In this document: piece by piece, positions 27,801 through 41,300 of the stretch
Layout: each line of letters opens with the position of its first letter
How positions within the stretch are numbered: position 1 is the first letter of the stretch
Source of the DNA: Eumeta japonica
Taxonomy: Eukaryota > Arthropoda > Insecta > Lepidoptera > Psychidae
DNA length: 64,000 bases
Reading direction: 5' to 3'
NCBI GenBank assembly: GCA_005406025.1
Contig: BGZK01001318.1
Span: 62,001 to 126,000, forward strand
Made by a program: the position numbers and the translations under genes
Notes under the pieces: model-generated
What the model saw: only the letters and a program-made list of their open reading frames with translations
Told to the model about the DNA's origin: nothing
The model's database searches: none

Positions 27801-29335
27801 ACTCGAAAAACGTTCTATCAAACAATAATCTTTACATTCTAGCTCAACGAACTTAATAATTATGTTTGATACATATATTACTGAAAAAACCTAAAGTATA
27901 ATTTAATCAAATTTCCAGTAGGTGGCGCTGTGCACTAGTAGTATAAAAATTGATTCATCGAAACTCTGTATAGGTGTCAGGTGAAATCGTTTAGTTGAAT
28001 AATTATTATTAGGCGTTTCTCGTACATTTGCAGTCCATTGAAGATAATGGAAAGGTTTTAGAATGTCACTCGAGCAGTTGTGCGAATTTTTCCATTCTTT
28101 TCACTAAATTATAGTATAAAGTATAAACGAATCAAAAAACATGTTTTCGTCAGTAACTCATTAAATTACGTCAAATGATATAATTTGCATAAAATACGAT
28201 ATTGTTACAGTATATGCATTTTATTTTTGATATTATTTTGTCTTTATTGTACACGTTAATATAATATGAATATTATATTAATTTTTATTCAACACATGTG
28301 CTATTAATAAACTTGTCACTTTTTAATGTTCAATAACTACGATAAACAGCGTGAAATGTTTTGTTAAAATTATTGAAAAATACATGCTCCTTTGTGTTAC
28401 TGTTTTAAACAGAAGAAGGTATGAAATTTGTAAGTAATTTTTTTGACAATGCTTGTTTGATTTTAATGAATTCGTAATTCTAATAAATTCGTCTTAATAT
28501 TTTGATGTGGTATGTTTTTGTGATAACTGTCACGTTACTGTACTTTGTTGTTATGCGTGTTTGTTCTAGAACCTTCATTCTGCTCACGCTGTTCTCCCAG
28601 TGCATGGGTGACGTGGAGATCCCCATGCTGGCGTGGCGCCCGCGCGCCGGAGTAACTGTCGTCTGGTTCCCGCTCTTCAAATTATTTCCGGTTAGCACGC
28701 ATACAGTTAGGTCACGTAAAATCGATCGTATAAAAGACGAGATAACGTTTTTGAAATAGATCCAAGCTTTTAGGATCAGTCGAATAACAACGGCAGTAAA
28801 CTATGATACAACCGATATATCACGAATTCTGCGCATTTTGTACACAAGCGCTGCTCACGGACACGGAGGTACGCGTCACGAGTTATATTCCTTTGACGTC
28901 AGAACTCTCGAACTGGTTGATTATAAAACGAATTACAGATCGTCTATTGCTAAGATGCTTCTCTGTTAGTACTAGGTCAAATGATGGTTGAATATCAACA
29001 TTCAACGACTTACCGATATATATTTCGCCGCTAAATGTAATTCGTTATATTTTGGCTGCATTTTATGAGAGTACTTTCGAGAAAAATTCACCTTCAAATC
29101 GCTTAAAAACTTGATAAATTAGTGAGGTCAGCCGATCCTTGTAATTTTACTAGAATGTTCTAAGAGAAATTGTAAAGTTACCGCCGCTATCTCAGTTCGC
29201 GTGATTTCATAAACACGCGCTTGGAGAAACGATTGGTATTCTCTTTTATTGGTTTGTTAGATATTATATGTATTAGTGATATGGTTTCATGAATGTGTGT
29301 GTGTGTGTGTGTGTGCGTGCGCGTGTGTGCGTGCC

Positions 29336-29379
<44 letters not shown>

Positions 29380-32300
29380 TGTGTTGAGTGAACGATGGCG
29401 CGCTTGCCCAAGTGCACAAAATTGCTTTATAAAAGCTGGAGAAAAGAATTCATGGATTTCCTCAGTTCCATAAGCAAACAGAATAATTACTGAATAAACG
29501 TTTCTTCAGCTTTTGTAAGAGTAAATGAGCACCAAATTGAGCAATCTTTAGTCTTAATACGGCTAATTATTGTTATATTATTACTCTATGTTATTACTAG
29601 AAGCTGATTTAGAGTTGATTAAGGCTGAATTAGAGCTAATTGTAAATATTGTATCGTAAAATGTTTTTCTTGTACAGTTTTTATAACAATGAAAGTTTAA
29701 CGAAGGCTATCTAAAAGAACAATCAAAGTGTTTACTGTTTAAGTATTAGACGTAACTAATTTTAACTTGTATTGTAATGTATACGATAATTTCATTTTAA
29801 TAAAAGAATTATGTCGTCCGAACACCCGATGTAAAGTGACAGTTTAATGACAGAAATAATATTAGTTAATGGTATCCAAGTTCATCGATCTTATTAGAGC
29901 AAATTCTATTGCGAACATCCGTTTACTGTGTATATATGTCTATTTACATCAATATTTTCACGCGCTTCACAAATAGTGACGTGTACTTTAAAATGTGTAG
30001 TCGTTTTTACATGGCATTTAACAATTTTTATACTATTATTGATTTACGTGCTTGATTTTGGTTAAGATTTAACGTGTTTATGAATGTGACACAATCATTT
30101 TAATAATTTGAAATTTATTTACACGATAATCAAAATATTTTAGACTACGCAGGAACTAGGCTAACAATGGCGTCATATCAACAAACAACATTACATGTAT
30201 TGAACACTTAAATGCTCTCTTATGATCTCATCTGCATTGTCAACTTGGAATCATAACAATCATAATTATATAATCACGTTTGAGTCTAAGTAATAGTCTT
30301 TTGTGATATTCAATTAAATCACAAATACGGACGAATAAGGTAATTATTTTTTTTTGCATTAAGTAAGTATTGCCAGCCCAATATTTTTAAATAGTTTTTA
30401 AAATGTTTCTGTTGTAAACTTCCCTTGCTGTGAAATTAGATGAGGGTTTGAATCAGGTATTTGTAAAGAGAATACATACCTACTGACTTTGAGTACTATT
30501 ATCTGACTTTTCGTCATTCAGATTATGAGATAGGTACTTGGGCGGGCTCGTGTATGAATACATAGCATAGAACAGCTATGATAGGTTGTTGTTTCACTGA
30601 GTCGCACTTTCTACATTCTTCACCAAAACATTTGGAAAGACTAAGGAGTCTCGAAGTGAGAACGAACACTAACCGATCGGCAGAGGCGGCGGCTCTGTTT
30701 TTGATAGAGAGTGTGAAATGATAATCATGGAACATAACGCGATCGGGTCACCGACCTGCATCAGCCACGATCTTTTAATATATACCATAAATGTGGTGCA
30801 TCAGGTGCTGCTGACGATAATGCTGATGTGGGCAGTGTGCCTGACCCTCACGATGACGGGACAGCTGCCCGCCGGCCACCCGGCGCGCACCGACGTCAAG
30901 CTCAAAATAATAGAAGACGCACCATGGTTTCGTATACCGTACCCTGGTGAATATATATACCATTCGTAATTTGTTCATGTGTATCGCCGATAATTAGTCT
31001 AATTTATAAGAAAAGAATTCAAGAATATTTAGGATATCTTATACCGAATTCAACGATAATTGAAATTATAATTTTCGACATTTTAAATCAAATCAAATCA
31101 AAAATATCTTTATTTCGTAGGTAATGAAATTACACTTGAAAGATCTCTCACTGTTTTATCTTTGTGACTTGTGTTCGTAAAAGATATGCAAGTTTTCATT
31201 CATGCAAGTTAGCACTCATGGTTGCAGTTCCAAGCAACCATTAAAGACTAAATATGAATGAATTTTCACTCGATTAGTATTAATTCGTTGCTCAAAAGTT
31301 TCTTGTGTGTCGTATATCTCTATGCATAATATTTAGACTTTTAGCTCAAAGTAAAAATGGACGCAGCTTTCACATAAGTCATTAGCAATATGGCTGAAGA
31401 CTTATGTGATGCTGATATTTGGGACATATTCCTCGCATGTTTTCATCACACTAATCACGTTCCTCGATTAAAAATAAAATGATTGTAGGCGGGTATGCCT
31501 AGAGGACTGATTTAAACCCGTTGAAGTTTTAAACGTAAACGACAATGTATATAGTAATACATCTATAAAAGAATTACTATGTTTTCTGTTATCGACATAC
31601 GATAATTGTTTTAATTGGTTTATTGTATTTAATTTTATTAACGCAAATTGCATTTCTTTTTAGGAAAATTTACGTTCTGGTACAAAATAGAAGACGAATA
31701 ACTTCGTCATTTATAATTCGTTTCTTTATTTACGCGAATCCACACAGCAAATTGAGTCAACGGTTCCGTAAAGAAGTAGTTTTATGTCGCTTGTCAAGTC
31801 GTCGGATTTTTCCCTTGTCACTACTCGCTTATTCGGAACGGATATTTGTTTCGATATTTCACCACATCACATCGTCACCACTATTTTCCAACGTTATATT
31901 TATCTTCTTTCATGAAACATAAATCGTGTAACCTGTTAAATATCTACGAAAGCAATTACGTCTGTCTAGACATTTTGTTTATTTGAATATTACTTGCGCT
32001 AATAACAAAAGAATTTTAAATATTGTCCGATCGCATTCTATCTCACTTGTGCTAATTGGTCGACTCGTATTTTCTCTCACTCCCACAACACACAGGAATC
32101 CGGGACGGGCAAATATTTTACAAAGCTTTTCTTTATAATTGTGAGTAATAGAGTATGGTGGCAGAAATTAATATTGGAAATGGATTTTTTAAAGTGCTTT
32201 ATATTTTTACTTTGTTTGAACACTCATAATAATGAAAATTAGAGAGTATATGTTTTTTTCATAGATATATAATAACAAATATTATACGTCATTAAAATTA

Positions 32301-35300
32301 ATGACGTATAATATTTGTTATCTGGTTGATTGATGTTTTTTTATCATTCAAATGTAGTTTATGAAAAAAGAGTTTAATCACTTGAATCTAGAGACTAGAA
32401 AATTTACAGTACAGATTTTTGACTTTGTTAAATTACCAAAGAGGAATTATTATGAACTTTCCACACCGATGAAACAACCGATGATCGCTACTGCCTATAT
32501 TAATTGTAAGCAAATGAATTAGTTTTCTATCTTATTAGAGATTCAGTTTTGAGATAGAATTCAAAATAGAGACCAGAATCAAATTTATGAAGCGTTAAAA
32601 GTTGTTTTTTCCTCCGTGAACATACCCACCGCATGCGTGATGGATCACAGCAGTTATAATAAAACTTATTCAACAACAGGTCAGTGGGGCTTGCCGACAG
32701 TGAGCGTGGCCGGTGTGCTGGGCATGCTGGCCGGCGTGCTCGCCTGCACGGTCGAATCCATCAGCTACTATCCGACCACGGCGCGTATGTGCGGTGAGTG
32801 CACGACTTTGGGCTAGAGCCTGAATTTTATGACGCTATAAAGTAATCCAGTTTCAGTATAGTAACCCGGTGCGTCATAAATTCGCCACTGGGTTCGTGTG
32901 GACACTAATTCCAACCCGTTGCAGTGCTAACTTTGCGCTGGAAAAACGAGTAAAAATGACTTCTGAGTCAATTCTATCTCCGACAGTCTACATATTTTCT
33001 TTCAGTATCGATTTTATCAGTTTTAGTAGCGTTCAGCTTAGCCCAAATTTAATAGCATATTCCACGCTGGTGAAACCGTAGCTCACATGATCGACTTAAA
33101 AAATGTACCGAATAGAGAGCGAGATCGGGAACAAAGTCGAGAGCGGTATCAGTATCGCAATGAATAACGGGATCAGTATCGAAATCGACAACGGAACAGG
33201 GGTCAGGGTGACGACCGAAAGAGATAGATAGCTTGATATGAAAGATGAAACAATTCATTCTGAGTCCACGCGGACAAACATGTGGGTTAAAGTTAGTTTC
33301 AAATAAAACGTCAATTGGTCTACAACAAATAAATATCTTTTAATTCGATTTTTCAGCTAAAGACCAGTCCACCACCTCCTATCACCCTAACAACCTGACG
33401 ATTGTACGGCCAGAATCGCGGAAGCGCCGCTGCATCTCCTATTAGATCCAATCCCGCAGCCTTTTTGTACTTCTTACAAATAAATCTTCTGTATATTTAT
33501 AGCCTCTTGTTACAGCTCTCTTATAATAGAGCTATGTTCGCACACAACACAATCATCCTCGCAGAGTAATTCTTCTTGTTTTTGTCCGCCCTTCGCGCAA
33601 TTCAGCTAAGAAAGCGCATGTTGATCTTGTGCTAAAAATCTGTTGAACCGGTATCAAAATTGTATTAGATCCGTGTTTCTGATCGAGATTGATATTGGGA
33701 TAGAGTCTAACATTAAATCAGAATCGTGACTGTGACAGAGATCGATTCGCGTTCAGACACCGAATTTAAATAAGATCAAGGTTTAAGTCAAAACTGGTAA
33801 TGGAGTTGAGAATTTATTTAAATTGAAACACACCAGAATATAATACATTATCAAAAAATTAAACATGTACTCTGTTCTCAGCCGCGCCACCTCCGCCACT
33901 GCACGCCATCAACCGCGGCCTGGGCACCGAGGGCTTGGGGACGGTACTGGCTGGACTCTGGGGCTCCGGCAACGGCACCAACACCTTTGGGGAGAACGTC
34001 GGTGCCATCGGGGTCACGAAGGTCAGTCTCTGCATCATCACGTCGTCCTTATTCATCCTATTATGATTTCAGACTGTTAATTTTATATACCTGTTTCTAT
34101 TGGCGGGTAAAACCCAAAGGCCTGTGAGTAGAAAGATCAATAAATTTTATAAAGACCCTAAAATACTAACAGAAATGACAATCAAGAAAAAAGGAAAATA
34201 TCTGTATTATGAATTTCTCACTTTTTTCAGAGTTTTTTTTCTATGTGGTTTTATTTTATAAATATTTCTTCGACAATGTTAATGCAATGTTTTCTTATCG
34301 GCGGTTCTTTTCTCTAGATAATGACGGCCCAGTAAATGATGCGTTTAGTGTTTGAAATATTCAATCATTTTGAAATTTTTCAGCAAACAAAAACGATAAA
34401 TCTATTTAAATTCTATAGAATATCTTTTGATGTTATCATAAAAAAATATTTTTACTGCAATATTTCTTATGAAAGCATAATTATTCAGCTTCGTATTCAA
34501 ATTTACATGTACTTAATGAAACCACAACTTTAGAGACGTAAATAAAAAAAATATGCGTTTCGTGATCTACCGCGCCCTATGCCATTAAACTCAATTTTCT
34601 GGAAAGCCAAACACATACGAATACCTTGATATGCCACTTTTAGATAAGACTAGATAACACGAATTTATTGACTGTTTTGTACTTTAATAAATCAACGTGT
34701 GTTATCCAGTAGAAGATAGATCAGTATTGATTACGATGAAAATTAATATATTCGTATTGTCATTATTGTTATGACCTAACTTGACTTTTAAGATAAATTC
34801 GGATTTCGGAATAACTTACAAAAGAGGCTTTGTATGGAAAATAATTTAAAAGGTAAGGTTTCATAACTTGATATCCTGATTTCCTTTTTATGACGCTATT
34901 GTTGTATAACAGAGTTTATATCGCTTCGTTAGTGTAATTCTAGACGTTGAAATACAGTTTGTCATTTGAGCGTAATAGAAGTCTAGTTTGAATCTTACAA
35001 AAACAGTGCGCAATTAATACGCCTACTATAGAACCTCAGGAAGGATTTACAACAGTTGTCTGTATACAGAAGTTGTTATTCTTAGTACCATTTGCAATTA
35101 CAAATTAAATTCATGCAAGACTTAATAGTTTAGTTTGAATATAGGCTATTCATTATTAGTGCTTCACTTGCATCCTGAACATCTTTAGAATTACCCTCTA
35201 GACATCTCTTTATACATAGATATCAAAATTTTTATTATAGCAATAAATTGTAGATTGGAAAATTTTTAAATTTAACTTCTGCAACAAAGGTTATGCGTAA

Positions 35301-38300
35301 TAAAAAAAGTACCAAATACTAAACTTAAATAACTATGCAGATAGTGCATACATTTTTGAGAAACAATGTCTTAACTGATGCTTCAATATCGCTTTTCAAT
35401 CTCCTGGGAAAAGTGAGAATAATTACCCCTTCATTGAAACTGAAAGTATCGTGAATGTTAAACGTTACGCAGAGTTTGTACTGAAAAGTTTCCCCGAGGG
35501 TAGGTTGATCAACGTTCCTTTCAACTTTCTACACACTTTAGAAACAATGAAAAGGCTGCTTTATAGTAGGTTTGTTAGAATTGCTAGTGCATTAATGAAA
35601 TAAATATATCCATTGTTTACGTTTATTGTTTAACAATCGTATTGTTATTTCATTCTTACTATGTTAATAATTCACTTAGTCTTGCTTATAATCTAAAGTT
35701 CATCACGACTTTCGATTTTCACACCTGAAAGAGTCTCTCCACATTGAAAAAAAACTCAGAAAAAAATTATATTCTGGATCGATCGATGTCAAGTGCGAAT
35801 GAGCAATGCTGCCTTAGCGTTTAAGAGCGTTTCTGGTCCGACCTTATCCACGCGCGAATCGGTCAATGAGTTCTCAACTCGAGAGTAGTTTCACCGCTCA
35901 CTTCGTACAGCACGTGACGTTGTCGGTCTCGTTTTGGTGAGGATGGTTGTCGATAGTCCACGACCCGCACTGGACCGGCGTCAAGTGCATAAGGTATCTA
36001 AACCTCTCGACCTGAAATAAAAAGACTTCGAGGAGGTGTGCAGTTGCAGCAGCAGCATGCAGCAGCAATGGGTGATTGAAATCTGGCACGAGAACAAGTT
36101 CGCATTTGTTATTATTCTTTTTATGGAAAATTTGTATTGTCAAACGTTTTAAGCTTAAGTTGATCTAAACACGAATCATTCAAGGTCGGGTCGCGGCGAG
36201 TGGTGCAATGGGCGGCCGGACTGATGTTGCTGCAAGGAGTCATCGGGAAGTTTGGTGCTGTCTTCATCATCATCCCTCAGCCGATCATCGGTGGACTCTT
36301 CTGTGTTATGTTTGGAATGATATCTGCCTTCGGTTGGTACAATTGAATTGTCTAATAATTGTTTATCATTGAGAAATTCGTATTCAAAAATATTGTTATT
36401 TTGTAAGTTATTATAAAATACTTGAAATACTTCAATATATTAAGGACTTACCAATCTTTTAGAATGCAGTTTTTTCTTGAGAACACCAAGACGCTTCTTT
36501 TTAAATTTAGTTAAATGCAGTTACGATCAAATATAAAAATATCACAGTAGGAAATAAGCCGATATGGAGCTCGTTATCTTACATAATGGTTTATTTTCTA
36601 AAATGTCTTAAAAAATTGTCTGATATTTATGTTTATATCGGCAAACACAAAACAATTCAGTACCTTGCATTGTCAACCGATTTTCTTTTTTGTTTAATAG
36701 CTATTGATAAGCTTCGGTGTTATCAATAAAACATTTTGGAAACAATTATAATCCTCACTTTCGATATGGAGTCGAAACCTTTATTATCCGACTGCGCGAC
36801 GCAAAGGAGGGTAATGTTTATCAGCCTATATACGTATGTATGTATGTTTTTTTGTTCGATGTGGCGCTCTAGAAACCAAACGCCTACAGGGTCGATTTTG
36901 ATAACTCTTACGTCAATTGATTTGTCTTAATTTTATCAGGGTTGATATGACAGTAATCAAAACTTAATATAGGGACAACCAGATGCCATATTGTGAATAC
37001 AAAAAAAAGAAAATTAAAAAGATTTCACTGCATCAAAGTGAACTAAAAAGATGGAAACAAAATAATGTAAAAAATTGTTTAATCAAATATGATAAACGTA
37101 TGCAGTCGAAGGCATCAGATTCCTGCTTCCTTACTTGCTGCGACTCTTGTTTCATGTACACCTTAGCTTCTTGGATATCTCACAGTATAATTCATTACTT
37201 ATGTTGATTGGTTATTGGCAATAACAATGTTCATTAGAGATTTAAGTTGAACATCGGTTTGGGACAGAATCACAAGTAGAATTGAGATCAGGATCAAGAG
37301 CGTAAATGAAATCGATTCATAATAAAAAAGCAGGAGACATTACCTGTGTTTTTAGTTTAAGAATATCGATTTTTTTTTGTATGGAATCGAGAACGGAGCC
37401 GAAATCGGAATCGCGGTTGATTGTAATCGACATAAAACATGAAAGAATTAGTAGTATGTCAATGCGGGTGGAGCCGCGCCTGACTATTTTAAACAACAAC
37501 TAGACCGGGATCTAGATTGAGATCAGAATCAGAATCAAAAGCGGAACTAGGAGTGAAATCTAAAAAAGGAGCAAAATCGGGACCATGGTTGACGGAGTGA
37601 TCGGTCGATACAAAAACATGAAAGAATTAATTCGATATCCATTCAGCCGGATCCGCGAGCAAAAGCTAGTAACCCGTAAGTTTGAGCTCAATCGACGGAG
37701 TGCTATTCGAAACTATAAGTGGCACAAAGACTCATTGATTTATGTATATGTCGGAGTTGGGTTCGGCGCGGACGTGACATGTATCACACCATTGAAAGAA
37801 CGATTTCTTGAATGCCTACGTCACTTCGGGCCCCGAGTCTATCGGTATATAATATAATTTCACTCTTCGTATGCCCATTGAATGAGCGGCCGCCGATCTG
37901 CCGTAGTCGATATCCTATAAATATCGATTGCCTTTTCTGTGGTATGTAAGTAGAATTATTATTTAATCCTATAAATGATATTATCTACTAAAGAAATTAA
38001 GAAGTATTTATTAGTCATCCAAATGGTATCATTCGTAACTGCACCGCGACTTTGTACATGTGTAATCTATTGTATATAAATAAAAACGAAAAGCTGTTCT
38101 TTGAGAACGGCTAGATCAATTTGACTAATTTATTTTTATTGTTCGTAAGAGACCAAATAAGGCTATTAAGAAAAGAAAAATTAGAAATTTGGTAATGCGA
38201 GAAAAATTTGAAGTGCATTTAGTAAGGAATTTTTGTGTGAACTCATGACTGTAACCTATGATTCGAATTGAGATCGATATGAATCTATACAAACGATCAA

Positions 38301-41300
38301 GGAATTCAAATATACAAAAAACAATAGTTCTATGTTTGTCCCCTAGTCTCATTAGCCATCAACTGATTGCGAGTGACACAGGATATGGTAACTGGAAATA
38401 TTTCCAATGTACGAACACGACAATCCTGTCCAAAACGTATACAAAAGGAACTTGTATAAAATAATATTAGCTTTTCTTATTCCTACAAAATATTTTGAAC
38501 TGAGGATGCAGTCAGTGACGTTTCACTTAGAACAGACGTTTTTATATTTCAAACCATTTAATAAAGAATCACGAGAGATGGTATTATCCAAGTAACGCTG
38601 TTAGATAACTTTCAGCAATAAAATGCAATGCATTCTCTATGTAGCTCCAGTAGATTGCCTTGATCGACATATCTGATTAGAAAAAGAGATGCCCATTCCT
38701 AAGTTCCTATGAGAAAAAGTCACTTAAAGTTAGATACTGACAAGAATCAGATCATAACGGTGCAGTCATCGTTTCATCTACGAAAAAATAATTGTACGCG
38801 TCGAGACAGACCTGAGGAATCGTCAGTTGAAGGGCTTACCTGGATTTCACCGACGCTGCGTCGTGACCAGGCGCTCCGGGTTGCTATCGCCTAGGGGCAC
38901 TGTTTTTAATTGTTCACTCCCGCAAACTTTATGTTTTCTGTATAAAAGGTAGATTAATCCGTACCAGTCTGCGTAATTTGGTTTTCACTCGTCCGTGCGT
39001 GAGCAAAGTACCTCCGTAATCGAAAACGATTTTTCAATTTACGAATTTGTTTAAGAAATATTCAAGTTTAAAGTGCTAGAGTCTCTTGTTCCCCCCATCC
39101 TGTCAGCTAAGTGATTCTGGTTAGATATTCAAAAATATGTAAAAAAATTTACAACAATGGTATATATACCTAACATTAAAACGAAAAATATCACAGCTAA
39201 GTAAGTCGAACAAATTAATAAGTACTCAATTAATTTATAAAATGTGCTTGGAGAATAAAAAGCAAAATTTCTTATAAATCCCGTTGAAAACTACTTAGAT
39301 AAAGTCTTTAGTTGTGCAAAATAAGTAGTAGACATAAATTTATGGATCACGTGAATTTGTGGAAAAATAGAACCATAAACCAAAACGTAACGGTCTTTAC
39401 TCATGTCACGATATCAGTAACAATATTTCCTCGGTATGCGATGTTTGCCGTATTAGCAAAGAAATAAACAGTAACCCAGCGACAGCAGCAAAAGTAGCTA
39501 CATCCGTTGTCAAGGGAAAATACATATGCGGTCCGCGATCCATTGTTGAGTCGTCGATGTTATTTGCAAAGAAACTGCTTTATTAATCCACATGAGCTGT
39601 CCCGCCCGCGGCTACTCTCGCACGGGCTTGTCGAATAAAATCTTCCATTTTTATGTCGATGGTAAAGTGAAGTTCTTTACGTCGGTGGTGAGATTAGATA
39701 ATCTGTCAAGCTCTTGTAAAGTTGTTGTTGAATAGACGATGAATAAAGTTGATTTACATTTTTCTTAGTTCAGCTTTAATTAGACACGTGTGTTTTATTA
39801 CATCTATTTAGATTCTTATTATATCTGTGTAGATGGAATAAATATAATTACACATTAGACGCGTGTGGTAGAGACATGATGTGGCCACCTTGGCTGCAGT
39901 AAGAGAATCGGCCGGTTCGACGGTAAAATACCACTCTCTCACATTATACAGAAACGAAATAGCAGTTTTCGCTGTTGTGTCGCTGTTCATTGCCGTCAGT
40001 GATCACCTTCTGACTGTAACTCGCACATTAGAACAAATGCAATAAAAAGACATACGTATTACATACGTATATACACCGGGAGTCAAATAAAATTTCGTAT
40101 TCATGCTTTAAAATTTCTTTACATTTTGATATATTCAAGGTTATTTTGAAGCCTTAGGTCATCGTTCGGAACTACTCACTGTGTGATCTAATAATATTGA
40201 TCACTATGTTAATAGTAATTGAGTGTCAATAATAATGGACATTGAGTTTGAGAGATCCATATCACTATGGATACCAATAAGTCGGATAAGCCGTTCAATT
40301 CAAAGATTTACTTTGACAAAATGGTAAAATTGCATGGTTATGAATCGTTATTAATGCTAAGTATTTCATACAATCTCTGTTGTAAGTGCTGTATCTTTTC
40401 AGTTTGATGTTTATAGTGATCTCCATTTTCCCCATTCAATTTCTTCCCAAAATTAAACGAAGGTGATATTTTATAACCTAGATGTGTATAAAGTTAAGGT
40501 TTTTCTAAAGTGTACCTCTGATACCCTCGCATGACATGTACAGTGCATGTCAAGTGCATGTCAATGTGAGTGGTAAAGTGGCAAAATTTAAATTTTTAAG
40601 ATATTGTAACATATTTCAAATGTTACGATTTGATTTGAGTGCGTTTGTTAGTTTGCAGTACGCGCTCAACTTCGTCTGCGAATATCGTGTGTTTGTTAGC
40701 CAAAGACAGTTCATAATTATATCATATAAGGGAAGTTTCCGCCTTCTGTGGCTATGCCTGTGCAAACAATTGCCGCTAACACAATCAGCGCTGTTCAAGT
40801 TGAGCGCGTGCTCAACTCAGATTTACATAGTCTAAGGTTGGTGCGTACTTACTTCAATACGTTTTTCTCATAATTTCCTTTCCTATTCTCGTCCTGTTAT
40901 TGACTCGCGGTTCAATTTATCCATTTACAGTCGCCGCGATAATTATTTAGCGCAAAATATTAGGACTACATTTCTATGAAATCTCTATAAGACGTAAATT
41001 CAAAGCAATGCTATCAAAAACATTCAAATCACATACTACCAAAATGCAATTAAGACTTGTTTGACTTGTTTCAAATTCAAGCTCTTATTTTGGAATACAA
41101 ATACACTCACCATTTAGCGTATTTTTAAGGTCCAATATAAAACATTAAAACTAGAAGCACCCGTTTGTTTTTGTGTTTATCATTCGTCGCTCTCCTGACA
41201 AATGTTCTCTTTTTTACGAAATGTTCAAGAGAGTACATTTATTTGTTATAGAACATCTGTACCATTTTCTAACAAATGTATTGTGTATTTTTATAACTTA

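Larger units (their letters stand above)
15970..28569 (+). other. SLC23-like intron 5 (12.6 kb)
   Basis: The largest intron. Contains a mariner relic, an inverted repeat at 18395-18444, a very AT-rich tract at 20.6-22.9 kb with a 69-bp in-frame duplication, two tRNA-like SINE heads, a GC-rich open patch at 24.94-25.08 kb and a perfect hairpin at 25598. No SLC23 exon or other confident gene was found in it. 16000-18390 and 26000-28569 show nothing I can name. Confidence 0.6.
30947..32679 (+). other. SLC23-like intron 7
   Basis: 1.7 kb. Contains a short LINE 3' stub (31084-31145) and a long perfect hairpin (32272-32321). The 99-codon frame 31623-31922 has no recognisable domain. Confidence 0.55.

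Noticed and set aside
29187..29473. His/Thr- and Cys/Val-rich frames at the GT repeat
   Set aside because: Translation of a dinucleotide repeat.
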